Shown: positions 44,186 to 52,587 of the stretch, piece by piece
Position numbering within the stretch: position 1 is the stretch's first letter
How the letters are laid out: each line of letters opens with the position of its first letter
Source of the DNA: DATBLE01 sp963734065
GTDB lineage: Bacteria; Actinomycetota; Thermoleophilia; Gaiellales; Gaiellaceae
Length of the DNA: 64,000 nucleotides
Assembly (NCBI GenBank): GCA_963734065.1
Contig: CAVTFN010000004.1
Location: forward strand, 496,001-560,000
Reading direction: 5' to 3'
Made by a program: the position numbers and the translations under genes
Notes under the pieces: generated by a model
What the model was told of the DNA's origin: nothing
The model's database searches: none
What the model saw: the letters and a program-made list of their open reading frames with translations, nothing else

Positions 44186-45363
44186 CCCTGCGGGATCCGC
44201 GCCTCGAGCGCGTCGGCCAACGCCTCGCGGACCGGCTCGAGCTCGATCCGGTCGAGCACGTCCTGGAAGAACCCGCGGACGATCAGGCGCTCGGCTTCCG
44301 AGCGCGACAGGCCGCGGGACATCAGGTAGAAGAGCTGCTCGCGGTCGACCTGGCCGAGCGTGGCGCCGTGGGTGCAGCGGACGTCGTTGGCGAGGATCTC
44401 CAGGCCCGGGATCGAGTCGGCGTGCGCCGCCGGGGAGAGGAGCAGGTTGCGGTTCTCCTGGTAGGCGTTCGTCTTCTGTGCTTCCTGCTCGACGCGGATC
44501 ATCCCGCGCCAGACCGTCGACGCCTCGTCGCGCAGAGCGCCCTTGAAGGCGAAGTCGGACGTCGTGCTCGGGGCGATGTGCTCCTGGAACGTGTCGTAGT
44601 CGAGATGCTGGTCGCCGTCGGCGAAATAGGCGCCGGTCACGCGAGAGGTCGCACCGGGACCGGCGAGGTCGTTCTGGATCCGCGTCTTGCCCTTGCGTGA
44701 GCCGAAGCCGCCGGCGACCCAGTCGAGCTCGGCGTCGCGCTCGACGCGGGCATGGTGGGTGGCGAAGTGCCAGGTGCCGCGCGAGAGGTTCTGGAGCGAG
44801 ACGTACTCGAGCTTCGCGCCCTGCTCGACGAACAGCTCGACGGCCGCGTTCGAGTAGGCCGCGAGCTCGGGCGAGGCGGAGGCGTACTCCTCGATCAGCG
44901 TGAAGCGCGCTCCTTCGTCCGCGATCACGAGCAGGCGCCAGAAGGTCGACCCGTCCGGGTTCGAGTTCGCGACCCGCACGTAGAGGGGCTGCTCGAGCTC
45001 GACCCCCTTCGGCACGTGGACGAGCAGCCCGTGCTCCCAGCTGGCCGCGTTGTGGGCGGTGAACTTGTCGTCGGCGCCGACGAGGGTGCCGAGCCGCTCG
45101 TGGTCGGCCAGCGGCTCGAAGGTGACGCCGTCGGGAGCGCGCTCGATCTCGATGCCGCTCTCCGAGACGTGGGCGATTCCGGCCACGTCGATGTCGAGCA
45201 TTGTCTTGGGGACTGTCCCGCCTTTCGGGACTCTCCCCGCAGAACCGTTCGAACCGAAGACATCGGGATCGAACCCGCGAAGGTCGGTGAAGCGCCAGGC
45301 CTCCTGCGTCGTGTCCGGCAGGGGCAGGTCGCGGTAGCGGGCGAGCGCCTCAGCCCTGGTCAT
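44182..45363 (-). CDS. sufD: Fe-S assembly scaffold SufD with in-frame repeat insertion
   Basis: Partner of SufB in the SufBCD scaffold, 393 residues. The beta-helix core shows WEHGLLVHVPKGVELEQPLYV and the C-terminal GATLGQVDREQLFYLMSRGLSRSEAERLIVRGFFQDV typical of SufB/SufD. Residues about 42-52 (RVPKGGTVPK) are encoded by two GGGACTGTCCC-like repeats (45208-45238), lengthening a variable N-terminal loop without breaking the frame. Its ATG lies 14 nt inside the end of a VOC gene, so it is translated as part of that operon. Confidence 0.94.
   Translation of the reverse strand: MTRAEALARYRDLPLPDTTQEAWRFTDLRGFDPDVFGSNGSAGRVPKGGTVPKTMLDIDVAGIAHVSESGIEIERAPDGVTFEPLADHERLGTLVGADDKFTAHNAASWEHGLLVHVPKGVELEQPLYVRVANSNPDGSTFWRLLVIADEGARFTLIEEYASASPELAAYSNAAVELFVEQGAKLEYVSLQNLSRGTWHFATHHARVERDAELDWVAGGFGSRKGKTRIQNDLAGPGATSRVTGAYFADGDQHLDYDTFQEHIAPSTTSDFAFKGALRDEASTVWRGMIRVEQEAQKTNAYQENRNLLLSPAAHADSIPGLEILANDVRCTHGATLGQVDREQLFYLMSRGLSRSEAERLIVRGFFQDVLDRIELEPVREALADALEARIPQG
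45208..45238 (-). repeat. GGGACTGTCCC repeat pair inside sufD
   Basis: GGGGACTGTCCC (45208-45219) and GGGACTCTCCCC (45227-45238) separated by a short spacer, in the same arrangement as the paired intergenic copies. They lie within the sufD coding sequence near its 5' end. Confidence 0.75.
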
Positions 45364-45724
45364 GGGGGGTATAGCGGCGGTGGAGCATCAGCGCGTTCCC
45401 GTCGGGATCGCGGAAGAAGGCCATGTGGCAGACACCGGTGTCGAAGATGTCGCCGTCGAACTCGATCCCGCGCTCCTCGAGCTGCGCCCGAGTCTCGCCC
45501 ACGTCCGGGACACGCAGCGCGATGTAGGCGGTGTGGGGGCCGGTGAACTCCTGGCCGACGTTGGTCGGGTCGATCAGGTACAGGCTGACGTTCTCGCCGA
45601 GCTGGAACTCGGGCCAGCCGCCCTCGCCGATCTGCTCGAGGCCGAGGGTGTCGCGGTACCACGCCGCCGACCGCTCGACGTCGGTGACGGGCACCGAGAC
45701 GAAGTCGGTGCGCTCGACGATCAC
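45350..45724 (-). CDS. VOC (glyoxalase/bleomycin-resistance fold) protein, single domain
   Basis: A 124-residue protein with one vicinal-oxygen-chelate domain: VERTDFVSVPVTDVERSAAWYRDTLGLEQ at the N-terminus and GVCHMAFFRDPDGNALMLHRRY at the C-terminus, with metal-ligand-like H and E/H positions. The GTG at 45724 overlaps the upstream VOC gene by GTGA, and its end overlaps sufD by 14 nt. It is therefore translated between sufB and sufD. Catalytic role unknown. Confidence 0.88.
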   Translation of the reverse strand: MIVERTDFVSVPVTDVERSAAWYRDTLGLEQIGEGGWPEFQLGENVSLYLIDPTNVGQEFTGPHTAYIALRVPDVGETRAQLEERGIEFDGDIFDTGVCHMAFFRDPDGNALMLHRRYTPHDQG

Positions 45725-46485
45725 GGCTGCGACCCGTCGGGATAGGGCGCGTGGCGATGGTGGAGGATCAGCGCGTTGCCGTCGGGGTCGGCGAAGAACG
45801 CCATGTGGCAAACCCCCGCGTCGTAGACCTCGGGGAACTGGAACTCGACCCCGCCCGCGCGGAGCCGGTCCATCGACGCGGCCACATCGGGGACACGAAG
45901 CGCGATCGCAAACTCCGGCTCGTAGCCGTCGGCAAAGGCCTGACGCTCGTCGCCCTTCTGCTCCGGCGTGCTCGTGATCAGACAGACGTTCCCGGCCTCG
46001 TACTCGGGCCAGTCGTCGTTCGACAGCGGGTTGCGCTCGAGGCCGAGCGTGCCGCCGTAGAAGTCGGCGGCGGCGGCGCGGTCACGGACGTTGACGCCGA
46101 CGAAGTCGGTCCGCTGCACGTCGCCGACCGCGGCCTCGAACGGCTCGAGCGGCGCATAGCGCCTGTGCAGGAGCAGCCGGTTGCCGTCGGGGTCGACGAA
46201 CGGAGCGCCGTTGCAGACACCGGAGTCGAACGTGTCCATCCCGAACTCGACGCCGGCGCCCGCAAGCTCCGAGCGCGCCCCGTCCACGTCGGGGACGCGG
46301 ATGCCGATGCCGCCGCCGAACGTCGAGAGTGCGATCGTCAGGTTGCCGGTCTCGTACTCGACCCAGCGCTCGCCCGAGGTGTTCGGATTGCGCGCGAGGC
46401 CGAGCGTCTCGCCGTAGAACGCGTCTGCTCTCTCGAGATCGGAGACGGGGACGGCGATGAAGTCGACGCGCTCGGCGTCGATCAA
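45721..46485 (-). CDS. VOC family protein with two tandem domains
   Basis: A 254-residue protein with two VOC domains (about 5-118 and 126-248), each starting like VDFIAVPVSDLERADAFYGETLGLARNP and ending like GVCHMAFFADPDGNALILHHRHAP. The next gene encodes a third copy, evidence of local duplication. TTG start at 46485. The gene lies between sufB and sufD behind a hairpin. VOC proteins include glyoxalases, dioxygenases and drug-binding proteins; nothing here picks one. Confidence 0.87.
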   Translation of the reverse strand: MIDAERVDFIAVPVSDLERADAFYGETLGLARNPNTSGERWVEYETGNLTIALSTFGGGIGIRVPDVDGARSELAGAGVEFGMDTFDSGVCNGAPFVDPDGNRLLLHRRYAPLEPFEAAVGDVQRTDFVGVNVRDRAAAADFYGGTLGLERNPLSNDDWPEYEAGNVCLITSTPEQKGDERQAFADGYEPEFAIALRVPDVAASMDRLRAGGVEFQFPEVYDAGVCHMAFFADPDGNALILHHRHAPYPDGSQP

Positions 46486-46492
46486 CCCACGC

Positions 46493-46518
46493 CTCGAAAT
46501 CTGCTCGCAGATTTCGAG
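46493..46518 (-). repeat. perfect hairpin right after the sufB stop
   Basis: CTCGAAATCTG (46493-46503), loop CTCG, CAGATTTCGAG (46508-46518): an 11-bp perfect stem immediately beyond the sufB TAG. There is no U-run, so partial termination or mRNA processing between sufB and the VOC genes is more likely than full termination. Confidence 0.6.
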
Positions 46519-47935
46519 CTAGCCAACACTGCCTTCCATCTGCAGCTGGATCAGGCGGTTCATCTCGACCGCGTACTCGAGCGGGAGCTCCTTGGTGATC
46601 GGCTCGACGAAACCAGAGACGATCATGCGCCGACGCCTCCGCCTCCGAAAGCCCACGCGACATCAGGTAGAAGAGCTGCTCCTCGCCGATCTTCGAGACC
46701 GTCGCCTCGTGACCGATGTCGACGTCGTTCTCGTCGATCCGGATGTACGGGTAGGTGTCCGAGCGCGACTCCTCGTCGAGGATCAGCGCGTCGCAGACGA
46801 CCTTCGAGCGGGAGCCGTGCGCGCCCTTCGCCACCTCGAGCAGCCCGCGGTAGCCGGCACGGCCGCCGTTCTTCGAGATCGACTTCGAGGTGATCACCGA
46901 CGACGTGTTCGGCGCGACGTGGACGGCCTTGCCGCCCGCGTCCTGGTGCTGGCCGGAGCCGGCGAACGCGATCGAGAGCACCTCGCCGTGCGCACCCTCG
47001 CCCATCAGCCAGATCGCCGGATACTTCATCGTCAGCTTCGAGCCGAGGTTCCCGTCGACCCATTCCATCGTCGCGTTCTCGTACGCGACCGCCCGCTTGG
47101 TGACGAGGTTGTAGACGTTCGTCGACCAGTTCTGGATGGTCGTGTACCGGCAGCGTCCGCCCGGCTTGACGATGATCTCGACCACGGCGGAGTGCAGCGA
47201 GTCGGACGAGTAGATCGGCGCGGTGCAGCCCTCGACGTAGTGCACGTAGGCGCCCTCGTCGACGATGATCAGCGTGCGCTCGAACTGGCCCATGTTCTCG
47301 GCGTTGATCCGGAAGTAGGCCTGGAGCGGCATCTCGATCGAGACGCCCGGCGGCACGTAGATGAAGGAGCCGCCCGACCAGACCGCGGAGTTCAGCGCGG
47401 CGAACTTGTTGTCGTTCGGCGGGATCGTCTTGCCGAAGTACTGCTTGACGAGCTCCTCGTGCTCGCGCAGGCCCGAGTCCATGTCGAGGAAGAGCACGCC
47501 CTTCTTCTCGAGATCCTCCTGGAGCTTGTGGTAGACGACCTCGCTCTCGTACTGCGCGCCGACGCCGGCGAGGAACTTCCGCTCGGCCTCGGGGATCCCG
47601 AGCCGGTCCCAGGTGTTCTTGATGTCGGGCGGCAGGTCCTCCCACGACTCCGCCTGCTTCTCGGTCGGGCGGATGTAGTAGTAGATGTTGTCGAAGTCGA
47701 TTCCCGACATGTCGCCGCCCCAGCGCGGCAGCGGGCGAGCCTCGAAGTAGTCGAGCGCCTTGAGGCGGAACTTGCGCATCCACTCGGGCTCGTCCTTGTG
47801 CGACGAGATCGCCTCGACCACCTCGCGAGAGAGCCCGCGACCGGACTTGAAGAAGTAGTTCTCCTCGTCGTGGAAGCCGTACTTGTAGTCGCTGCCGATC
47901 TCGGCGACGACCTGGGTCTCGGTCTTCTCGCTCAT
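46519..47935 (-). CDS. sufB: Fe-S assembly scaffold SufB, with apparent +1 frameshift near the 3' end
   Basis: SufB core of the SufBCD complex, about 471 residues if the frame is restored. Residues 1-436 read in frame (ENYFFKSGRGLSREVV, WSGGSFIYVPPGVSIEMP, GEEQLFYLMSRGLSEAEASA). The family then continues with MIVSGFVEPITKELPLEYAV and ends MEGSVG, but that part is one base out of register: a single extra base lies at about 46627-46630. The unshifted frame instead runs on to 46082 through the VOC gene with no homology. Sequencing error, genuine mutation or programmed shift are all possible. ATG overlaps the sufC stop. Confidence 0.85.
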
Positions 47936-48708
47936 GCGGATGCGCCTTCCAGGTCGGGGATGAAGGCCTTGTAGCCCTCCGCCTCGAGCTGCTGGGCGAG
48001 CTCGGGGCCGCCCTCGGCGACGATCTTGCCGTCGGCGAAGACGTGGACGTAGTTGGGCTCGATGTACTGGAGCACACGGGGGAAGTGGGTGATCACGAGC
48101 GCGCCCATCTCCGGCCCGACGAGGGTGTTGACGGCATTGCCGACCACCTTGAGCGCGTCGATGTCCAGGCCGGTGTCGGTCTCGTCGAGCACGGCGAGGC
48201 GCGGCTTCAGCATCGCCAGCTGCAGCATCTCCATCTTCTTGCGTTCGCCCCCCGAGAAGCCGTCGTTGATGTAGCGGCTCGCCAGCTCGCGTGTGACCTT
48301 CAGCTCCTCCATCTTTCCGAGCAGCTCCTTGCGGAACTCGGGGATCGGGATCGGGTCGTCCTTCCCGGCCCGCGCCTTGCGCACGGAGTTGATCGACGAG
48401 CGGAGGAAGTTGGTCACGGTCACCCCGGGCACGGCGTGCGGGTACTGGAACGCGAGGAAGAGGCCGCGCTGGGCGCGCTCGTCCGCCCCGAGCTCGACCA
48501 GGTTCTCGCCGTCGAAGAGGATCTCGCCCTCGGTGATCTCGTACGCCGGGTGGCCCATCAGGGCGTACGCGAACGTCGACTTCCCCGAGCCGTTCGGGCC
48601 CATGACCGCATGCACCTCGTCGAGGTCGACGTCGAGGTCGACTCCCTTCACGATCTCGGTCCCGTCCTCGAGCGCGACGTGCAAGTTCTTGATCTCCAGC
48701 AGTGCCAT
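47932..48708 (-). CDS. sufC: Fe-S assembly ATPase SufC
   Basis: ABC-type ATPase of SufBCD, 258 residues. Walker A GPNGSGKST (about 36-44), the signature FSGGERKKMEMLQ (~144) and Walker B LAVLDETDTGLDID, all typical of SufC. First gene of the minus-strand suf operon. A TAGACT box (48718-48723) lies 9 nt upstream, with AGGG between it and the ATG. The last four bases overlap sufB as ATGA. Confidence 0.96.
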   Translation of the reverse strand: MALLEIKNLHVALEDGTEIVKGVDLDVDLDEVHAVMGPNGSGKSTFAYALMGHPAYEITEGEILFDGENLVELGADERAQRGLFLAFQYPHAVPGVTVTNFLRSSINSVRKARAGKDDPIPIPEFRKELLGKMEELKVTRELASRYINDGFSGGERKKMEMLQLAMLKPRLAVLDETDTGLDIDALKVVGNAVNTLVGPEMGALVITHFPRVLQYIEPNYVHVFADGKIVAEGGPELAQQLEAEGYKAFIPDLEGASA

Positions 48709-48717
48709 CGTCCCTTG

Positions 48718-48768
48718 AGTCTAGCCAAGCCGGAAATCCGGCCGGTGCATCGGAAAACGCGCTAGGCT
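48718..48768. promoter_or_regulatory. divergent promoters sufC / tatA
   Basis: Minus strand: TAGACT (48723-48718), 9 nt before the sufC ATG. Plus strand: TAGGCT (48763-48768), then TGCTCC and the tatA ATG at 48775, a leaderless arrangement. The two start codons are 66 nt apart. Confidence 0.55.
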
Positions 48769-48774
48769 TGCTCC

Positions 48775-48972
48775 ATGCCGGAAATCGGTATCACAGGGCT
48801 CATCGTGATCCTGCTCGTCGCGCTGATCGTGTTCGGCCCGAAGCGACTCCCGGAGATGGGACGGTCGCTGGGTCGCGGCATGCGCGAGTTCAAGGACTCG
48901 ATCAGCGGCAAGGACGACAAGCCCGAGATCCCGCCGCCTTCCGCAGACGACAGCAAGCCGCCCCTCAACTAG
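48775..48972 (+). CDS. tatA: twin-arginine translocase subunit TatA
   Basis: A 65-residue protein with one N-terminal transmembrane helix (GITGLIVILLVALIVFGPKRLPE, including the conserved FGPKRLPE hinge), an amphipathic helix (MGRSLGRGMREFKDSISG) and a short charged tail. It forms the pore of the Tat system with TatC encoded 3 nt downstream. No TatB is visible here, as in many actinomycetes with a separate tatB. Confidence 0.95.
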   Translation: MPEIGITGLIVILLVALIVFGPKRLPEMGRSLGRGMREFKDSISGKDDKPEIPPPSADDSKPPLN

Positions 48973-48975
48973 GCC

Positions 48976-49749
48976 ATGAGGCTCTACCCGCGCCGGCTTC
49001 GCCACGGCGAGGAGGCGACGCTCGTCGAGCATCTGGGCGAGCTCCGGGTCAGGCTGTTCATCTGCCTCGGGGCGATCCTGGCCGCCTTCATCGTCACCTA
49101 CGTCTTCCACGGCCACATCCTCGACTGGCTGAACCGGCCACTGCCCGACAACCTGAGCAAGCCGGCCACCTTCAGCCCGATCGAGCCCTTCTCGACCTCG
49201 ATCTGGGTCAGCCTCTGGGCGGCGCTGATCATCGCGCTGCCGATCGTCTTCTGGCAGATCTGGGCGTTCCTCGCTCCGGCCTTCGCGGAGCACTACCAGC
49301 GGTCGATGACGATGCTGGTCGCCTTCGCCGCCGTGCTCGGGCTCGGCGGGCTCGCCTTCGGCTACTGGGTCGTCCTGCCCCCGGCGATCCACTTCCTGAC
49401 GAACTACGACTCGAACCACTTCACCATCCTGCTGCGGGCGAAGGACTACTACCGGTTCGTAGGCTTCGTGCTGATCGGGGTCGCGCTTGCGTTCGAGGTG
49501 CCGGTCTTCGTGCTCGGGCTCGTCCGGCTGCGGATCCTCTCCGCGGCGATGCTGCGCCGGACGTGGCGCGTCGGCGTGTTCATCATGGTCGTGATCGGGG
49601 TGATCCTCCCCGGCGTCGATCCCGTCACGACGATCCTCTCGGTCATCCCGCTCGTGGTGCTGTACGTGCTCTCGATCGGCCTCGCGACCTTCTTCGAGCC
49701 GCGGTGGCGCGCAGAACGCGAGAATGCGTACGAGGCCACGGAGTTCTAG
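48976..49749 (+). CDS. tatC: twin-arginine translocase subunit TatC
   Basis: A 257-residue six-helix membrane protein that recognises twin-arginine signal peptides. It has the conserved N-terminal HGEEATLVEHLGELRVRL, the FAPAFAEHY-like WAFLAPAFAEHYQRSM and the C-terminal GVILPGVDPVTTILSVIPLVVLYVLSI. The Rieske- and cofactor-bearing proteins typical of Tat export were not matched to signal peptides here. Its TAG overlaps the stop of the convergent ABC permease gene. Confidence 0.95.
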   Translation: MRLYPRRLRHGEEATLVEHLGELRVRLFICLGAILAAFIVTYVFHGHILDWLNRPLPDNLSKPATFSPIEPFSTSIWVSLWAALIIALPIVFWQIWAFLAPAFAEHYQRSMTMLVAFAAVLGLGGLAFGYWVVLPPAIHFLTNYDSNHFTILLRAKDYYRFVGFVLIGVALAFEVPVFVLGLVRLRILSAAMLRRTWRVGVFIMVVIGVILPGVDPVTTILSVIPLVVLYVLSIGLATFFEPRWRAERENAYEATEF

Positions 49750-50606
49750 GGCAGGTCGCGCCGCGCGAACGCGGCGATGCCGGCCACGCCGACCAGCACG
49801 AGATAGGCAGCCGCCCAGAGCACGACGCCCAGCCCTCCGCCCGACGAACCGCCGAACGGCCCGAGCTCCAGCGCGAAGCGCTCGAAGCCCGTCGTGCCCG
49901 AGGTGATCACGTGCAGCGCGTCCTGGTAGAGCGCCTCGAACGGCAACGCGTAGGACGTCCAGCGGCCGATCGACCGCAGCGTGTCCGACCCGATCGCACG
50001 GCCGATCTGCGCGAGCAGCCCCGCGACCAGCCCGCCGCCGAAGACCATGAACACGGCGATCCCGTTCGCGGTCGCGGTCAGGAAGATCGAACCGAGCAGC
50101 GAGAGCGCGACCACGATCACCACCGCGAAGGCGAGCTCTGCGCCGGCCCGGACGGCGTTGTCCGGCCACCAGCCGCCGATCAGGCCGGTCGTCACCGTCT
50201 CGATCGCGAAGAGCACGGCGACGTACAGTGCGCAGACTCCGGCTGCGGCCAGGAAGCGCGAAAGCAGGAGCGTGCTGCGGCCGACCGGGCGCACGACGAG
50301 CGGCTGGAGCAGCCCGCGCTCGGCATCGCCGCGCACGACGCCGAGCGTCAGGAAGATCGCCAGCACGGTGCCGAGGAAAAGCGTCGCGAACATCGCGAGC
50401 CCCAGGACGGTTGCGCCGGTGACCACGGTCGGGTCGAGCCCGAGCTGGTCCGGCGCGACGAATCCGGTCGTGTCCCGGAACGCCCGCCAGACGCCGATCC
50501 CGTACAGGGCGAGGAAGGCCGCCGACAGGAGCAGCACGATCAGGAAGACCTTGCGCCTCATGCTCTCCCGCAGGGCGTAGCCGGCGATTACGGCGGCGTC
50601 GGTCAA
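49746..50606 (-). CDS. ABC-2 type transporter permease
   Basis: A 286-residue membrane protein with about six helices, beginning VIAGYALRESMRRKVFLIVLLLSAAFLALYGIGVW and containing GDAERGLLQPLVVRPVGRSTLLLSRFLAAAGVCALYV, the ABC-2 exporter pattern. The TTG at 50606 gives the earliest plausible start. It pairs with the ATPase gene upstream on the same strand, 82 nt away, the gap holding a GGGGTCTGACCCC repeat. Substrate unknown. Confidence 0.88.
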   Translation of the reverse strand: MTDAAVIAGYALRESMRRKVFLIVLLLSAAFLALYGIGVWRAFRDTTGFVAPDQLGLDPTVVTGATVLGLAMFATLFLGTVLAIFLTLGVVRGDAERGLLQPLVVRPVGRSTLLLSRFLAAAGVCALYVAVLFAIETVTTGLIGGWWPDNAVRAGAELAFAVVIVVALSLLGSIFLTATANGIAVFMVFGGGLVAGLLAQIGRAIGSDTLRSIGRWTSYALPFEALYQDALHVITSGTTGFERFALELGPFGGSSGGGLGVVLWAAAYLVLVGVAGIAAFARRDLP

Positions 50607-50637
50607 GCTTTTTTCACACTTTCGTCACGTCGGCGTT

Positions 50638-50679
50638 GGGGTCTGACCCCAAAAACGCGGCGAATTGCAGGGACTGTGG
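50638..50679. repeat. GGGGTCTGACCCC repeat and partial GGGACTGT repeat between ABC genes
   Basis: GGGGTCTGACCCC (50638-50650) is a perfect palindromic unit; GGGACTGTGG (50670-50679) is a degenerate copy of the other repeat type. They fill the gap between the ATPase stop and permease start on the minus strand. Confidence 0.7.
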
Positions 50680-50688
50680 ACAACCGGC

Positions 50689-51519
50689 TCAGTCGACTGC
50701 CTCCAGATAGACGTCCTCGAGGGTGGTGACGACGACGCGGACGCCGTAGACCTGCTCGCCGTCTGCGACCAACCGCGCGACGATCGCCGGCGCCTCGTCC
50801 CGCGTCGCGCCCTCGAACATCTGCACGCCGGAGGCGGTCTCGACCTCGACGCCGCGCGCGCGGGACAGATCTGCCGGCGCGCCCTCGGCGACGAGCCGGC
50901 CGCGCGAGATGATCGCGACACGATCGCAGACCAGCTCGATCTCGCTGAGCAGGTGCGAGTTGAGCAGCACGGCGTGACCGCGGGAGCGCAGCTCCTCGAG
51001 CAGCACCCTGACCATGCGCCTGCCCTCCGGATCGAGGGCGCTGGTCGGCTCGTCGAGCAGCAACACCGGCGGGGCGCCGATCAGCGCCTGGGCGATCCCC
51101 AGGCGCTGCTGCATCCCCTTCGACATCTGCTCGACACGCCGGTCGCGGGCGTCGGTGAGATCCACGAGCCCGAGCAGCCGTGCGCGCTCGGCTGCACCGC
51201 CGTCGGAGCCGGCCAGCCGCTGGTGGAGGACGAGCAGCTCCTCGGCGCTCACCCAGCCCGGGAAGCGGAACAGCTCGGCGAGGTAGCCGAGCGACCGCCG
51301 CGACGCCGCCGATCCCGCGGGCGCACCGCAGATCTCCGCCGTTCCCTCCGTGGGCCGGACGAGCCCACAGGCGATCTTGACCAGGGTCGACTTTCCGGCG
51401 CCGTTCGGGCCGAGCAGGCCGACGAGCTCGCCCTCGGCCAGCTCGAGGTCGACCCCGTCCAGCGCGCGGACCCGCCCGTACCGCTTCCCGAGGCTACGCA
51501 CGGCGAGCGCAGGAGGCAT
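50689..51519 (-). CDS. ABC transporter ATP-binding protein (exporter type)
   Basis: A 276-residue ATPase. Walker A GPNGAGKST, signature MSKGMQQRLGIAQAL (SKGMQQR rather than SGGQ, usual in ABC-2 exporters) and Walker B VLLLDEPTSALDPEG. The C-terminal region (about 215-276) is a short regulatory extension. ATG at 51519 lies 6 nt after TAGACT. Partner permease follows on the same strand; export of a lipid, drug or peptide is possible. Confidence 0.92.
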   Translation of the reverse strand: MPPALAVRSLGKRYGRVRALDGVDLELAEGELVGLLGPNGAGKSTLVKIACGLVRPTEGTAEICGAPAGSAASRRSLGYLAELFRFPGWVSAEELLVLHQRLAGSDGGAAERARLLGLVDLTDARDRRVEQMSKGMQQRLGIAQALIGAPPVLLLDEPTSALDPEGRRMVRVLLEELRSRGHAVLLNSHLLSEIELVCDRVAIISRGRLVAEGAPADLSRARGVEVETASGVQMFEGATRDEAPAIVARLVADGEQVYGVRVVVTTLEDVYLEAVD

Positions 51520-51525
51520 ACGGCG

Positions 51526-51552
51526 AGTCTAGGCACGGCCGAGCACTACGAT
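51526..51552. promoter_or_regulatory. divergent leaderless promoters: ABC ATPase / deaminase
   Basis: Minus strand: TAGACT (51531-51526), CGCCGT, ATG at 51519. Plus strand: TACGAT (51547-51552), CGACGG, GTG at 51559. Both have exactly 6 nt between -10 and start codon, and the two start codons are only 39 nt apart. Confidence 0.6.
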
Positions 51553-51558
51553 CGACGG

Positions 51559-52572
51559 GTGACCTCAGCCGCCACCCCGTACCCCAAGATCGAGCTGCAC
51601 GTCCATCTCGAGGCGACGATCCAGCCCGAGACCTTGCTCGCGATCGCGAAGCGGAACGGCGAGGCGCTGCCGGCGGACACGGTCGAAGGGCTCCGCGAGC
51701 TCTACCGCTTCCGCGACTTCGACCACTTCATCGAGGTGTGGATCCTGACCACCAACTGCCTGCGGACCGAGGAGGACTTCCGCCAGGTGGTGGTCGACTA
51801 CGCCGGCGAGGCGAAGCGGCACGGCGCCGTCTATCTGGAAGCGATCTTTTCGCCGATCGAGCGCACGTGGCGAGGCATCGCCTGGGACGAGATCTTCGAG
51901 GGCTACTGCAGCGGGGCACAGCTCGCGCGCGAGGAGCACGGCGTCGAGGTGCGGCTGAACCCGGACATCACCCGCAGCGCGCCGCTCGAGGACGCGCACC
52001 GGCTGGTCGACGTCGCCGCCCGCTACCGCGACCGTGGGGTCGTGGCGGTCGGGCTGGGCGGCGAGGAGGCCTACTACCCGAACGCGCAGTTCGCGCCGGC
52101 GTTCCACGCCGCCCGCGATGCCGGCCTGGGGTCGGTCCCGCACGCAGGCGAGGTGGTCGGGCCCGAGTCGGTGCGCAGCGCCCTCGACCTGCTCGGCCCC
52201 GACCGCATCCGCCACGGGTTTCGCGCGATCGAGGACCCGGCGCTCGTCGAGGAGCTCGCGGAGCGCGGGCTCGTCCTCGACATCACTCCGATCTCGAACG
52301 TCCGCACCGGAGCGGTCGCGTCGCTGGAGGAGCATCCGCTCCCCGCGCTCGTGCGGGCAGGCGTCCGCTGCTCGGTCTCGACCGACGACCCGGTGATGTT
52401 CGACACCGACTTGACCCGCGAGTACCAGGCGGCCGAGCAGCTGAAGCTCGATCCCAGGGCGCTCTACGAGGCAGCCCTGTCGGGCGTCCTCTGCGACGAC
52501 GCCACGCGCGCGCGACTCGAAGAGATCGGTTCGGCGCACGACTGGGAGCCGATCGCCGCCGAACGACGCTAG
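51559..52572 (+). CDS. add: adenosine deaminase family protein
   Basis: Zinc amidohydrolase of 337 residues. Metal and catalytic motifs are ELHVHLE (HxH, residues ~12-18), HAGE (~195-198), RIRHGFRA with the second catalytic His, and STDDP (~274-278). It probably deaminates adenosine or deoxyadenosine; related family members act on aminodeoxyfutalosine or adenine, which sequence alone cannot exclude. GTG start set by the leaderless promoter, the frame being open upstream. Confidence 0.88.
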   Translation: MTSAATPYPKIELHVHLEATIQPETLLAIAKRNGEALPADTVEGLRELYRFRDFDHFIEVWILTTNCLRTEEDFRQVVVDYAGEAKRHGAVYLEAIFSPIERTWRGIAWDEIFEGYCSGAQLAREEHGVEVRLNPDITRSAPLEDAHRLVDVAARYRDRGVVAVGLGGEEAYYPNAQFAPAFHAARDAGLGSVPHAGEVVGPESVRSALDLLGPDRIRHGFRAIEDPALVEELAERGLVLDITPISNVRTGAVASLEEHPLPALVRAGVRCSVSTDDPVMFDTDLTREYQAAEQLKLDPRALYEAALSGVLCDDATRARLEEIGSAHDWEPIAAERR

Positions 52573-52587
52573 GCTGTTCTCTCCGAG

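Noticed and set aside
45238..45275. tRNA T-arm-like sequence (GGGATCGAACCC)
   Set aside because: It is coding sequence of sufD and no cloverleaf can be formed around it.
46082..46518. C-terminal extension of SufB in the unshifted frame
   Set aside because: It has no SufB homology and overlaps the VOC gene in another frame; it exists only because GC-rich DNA has few stops.
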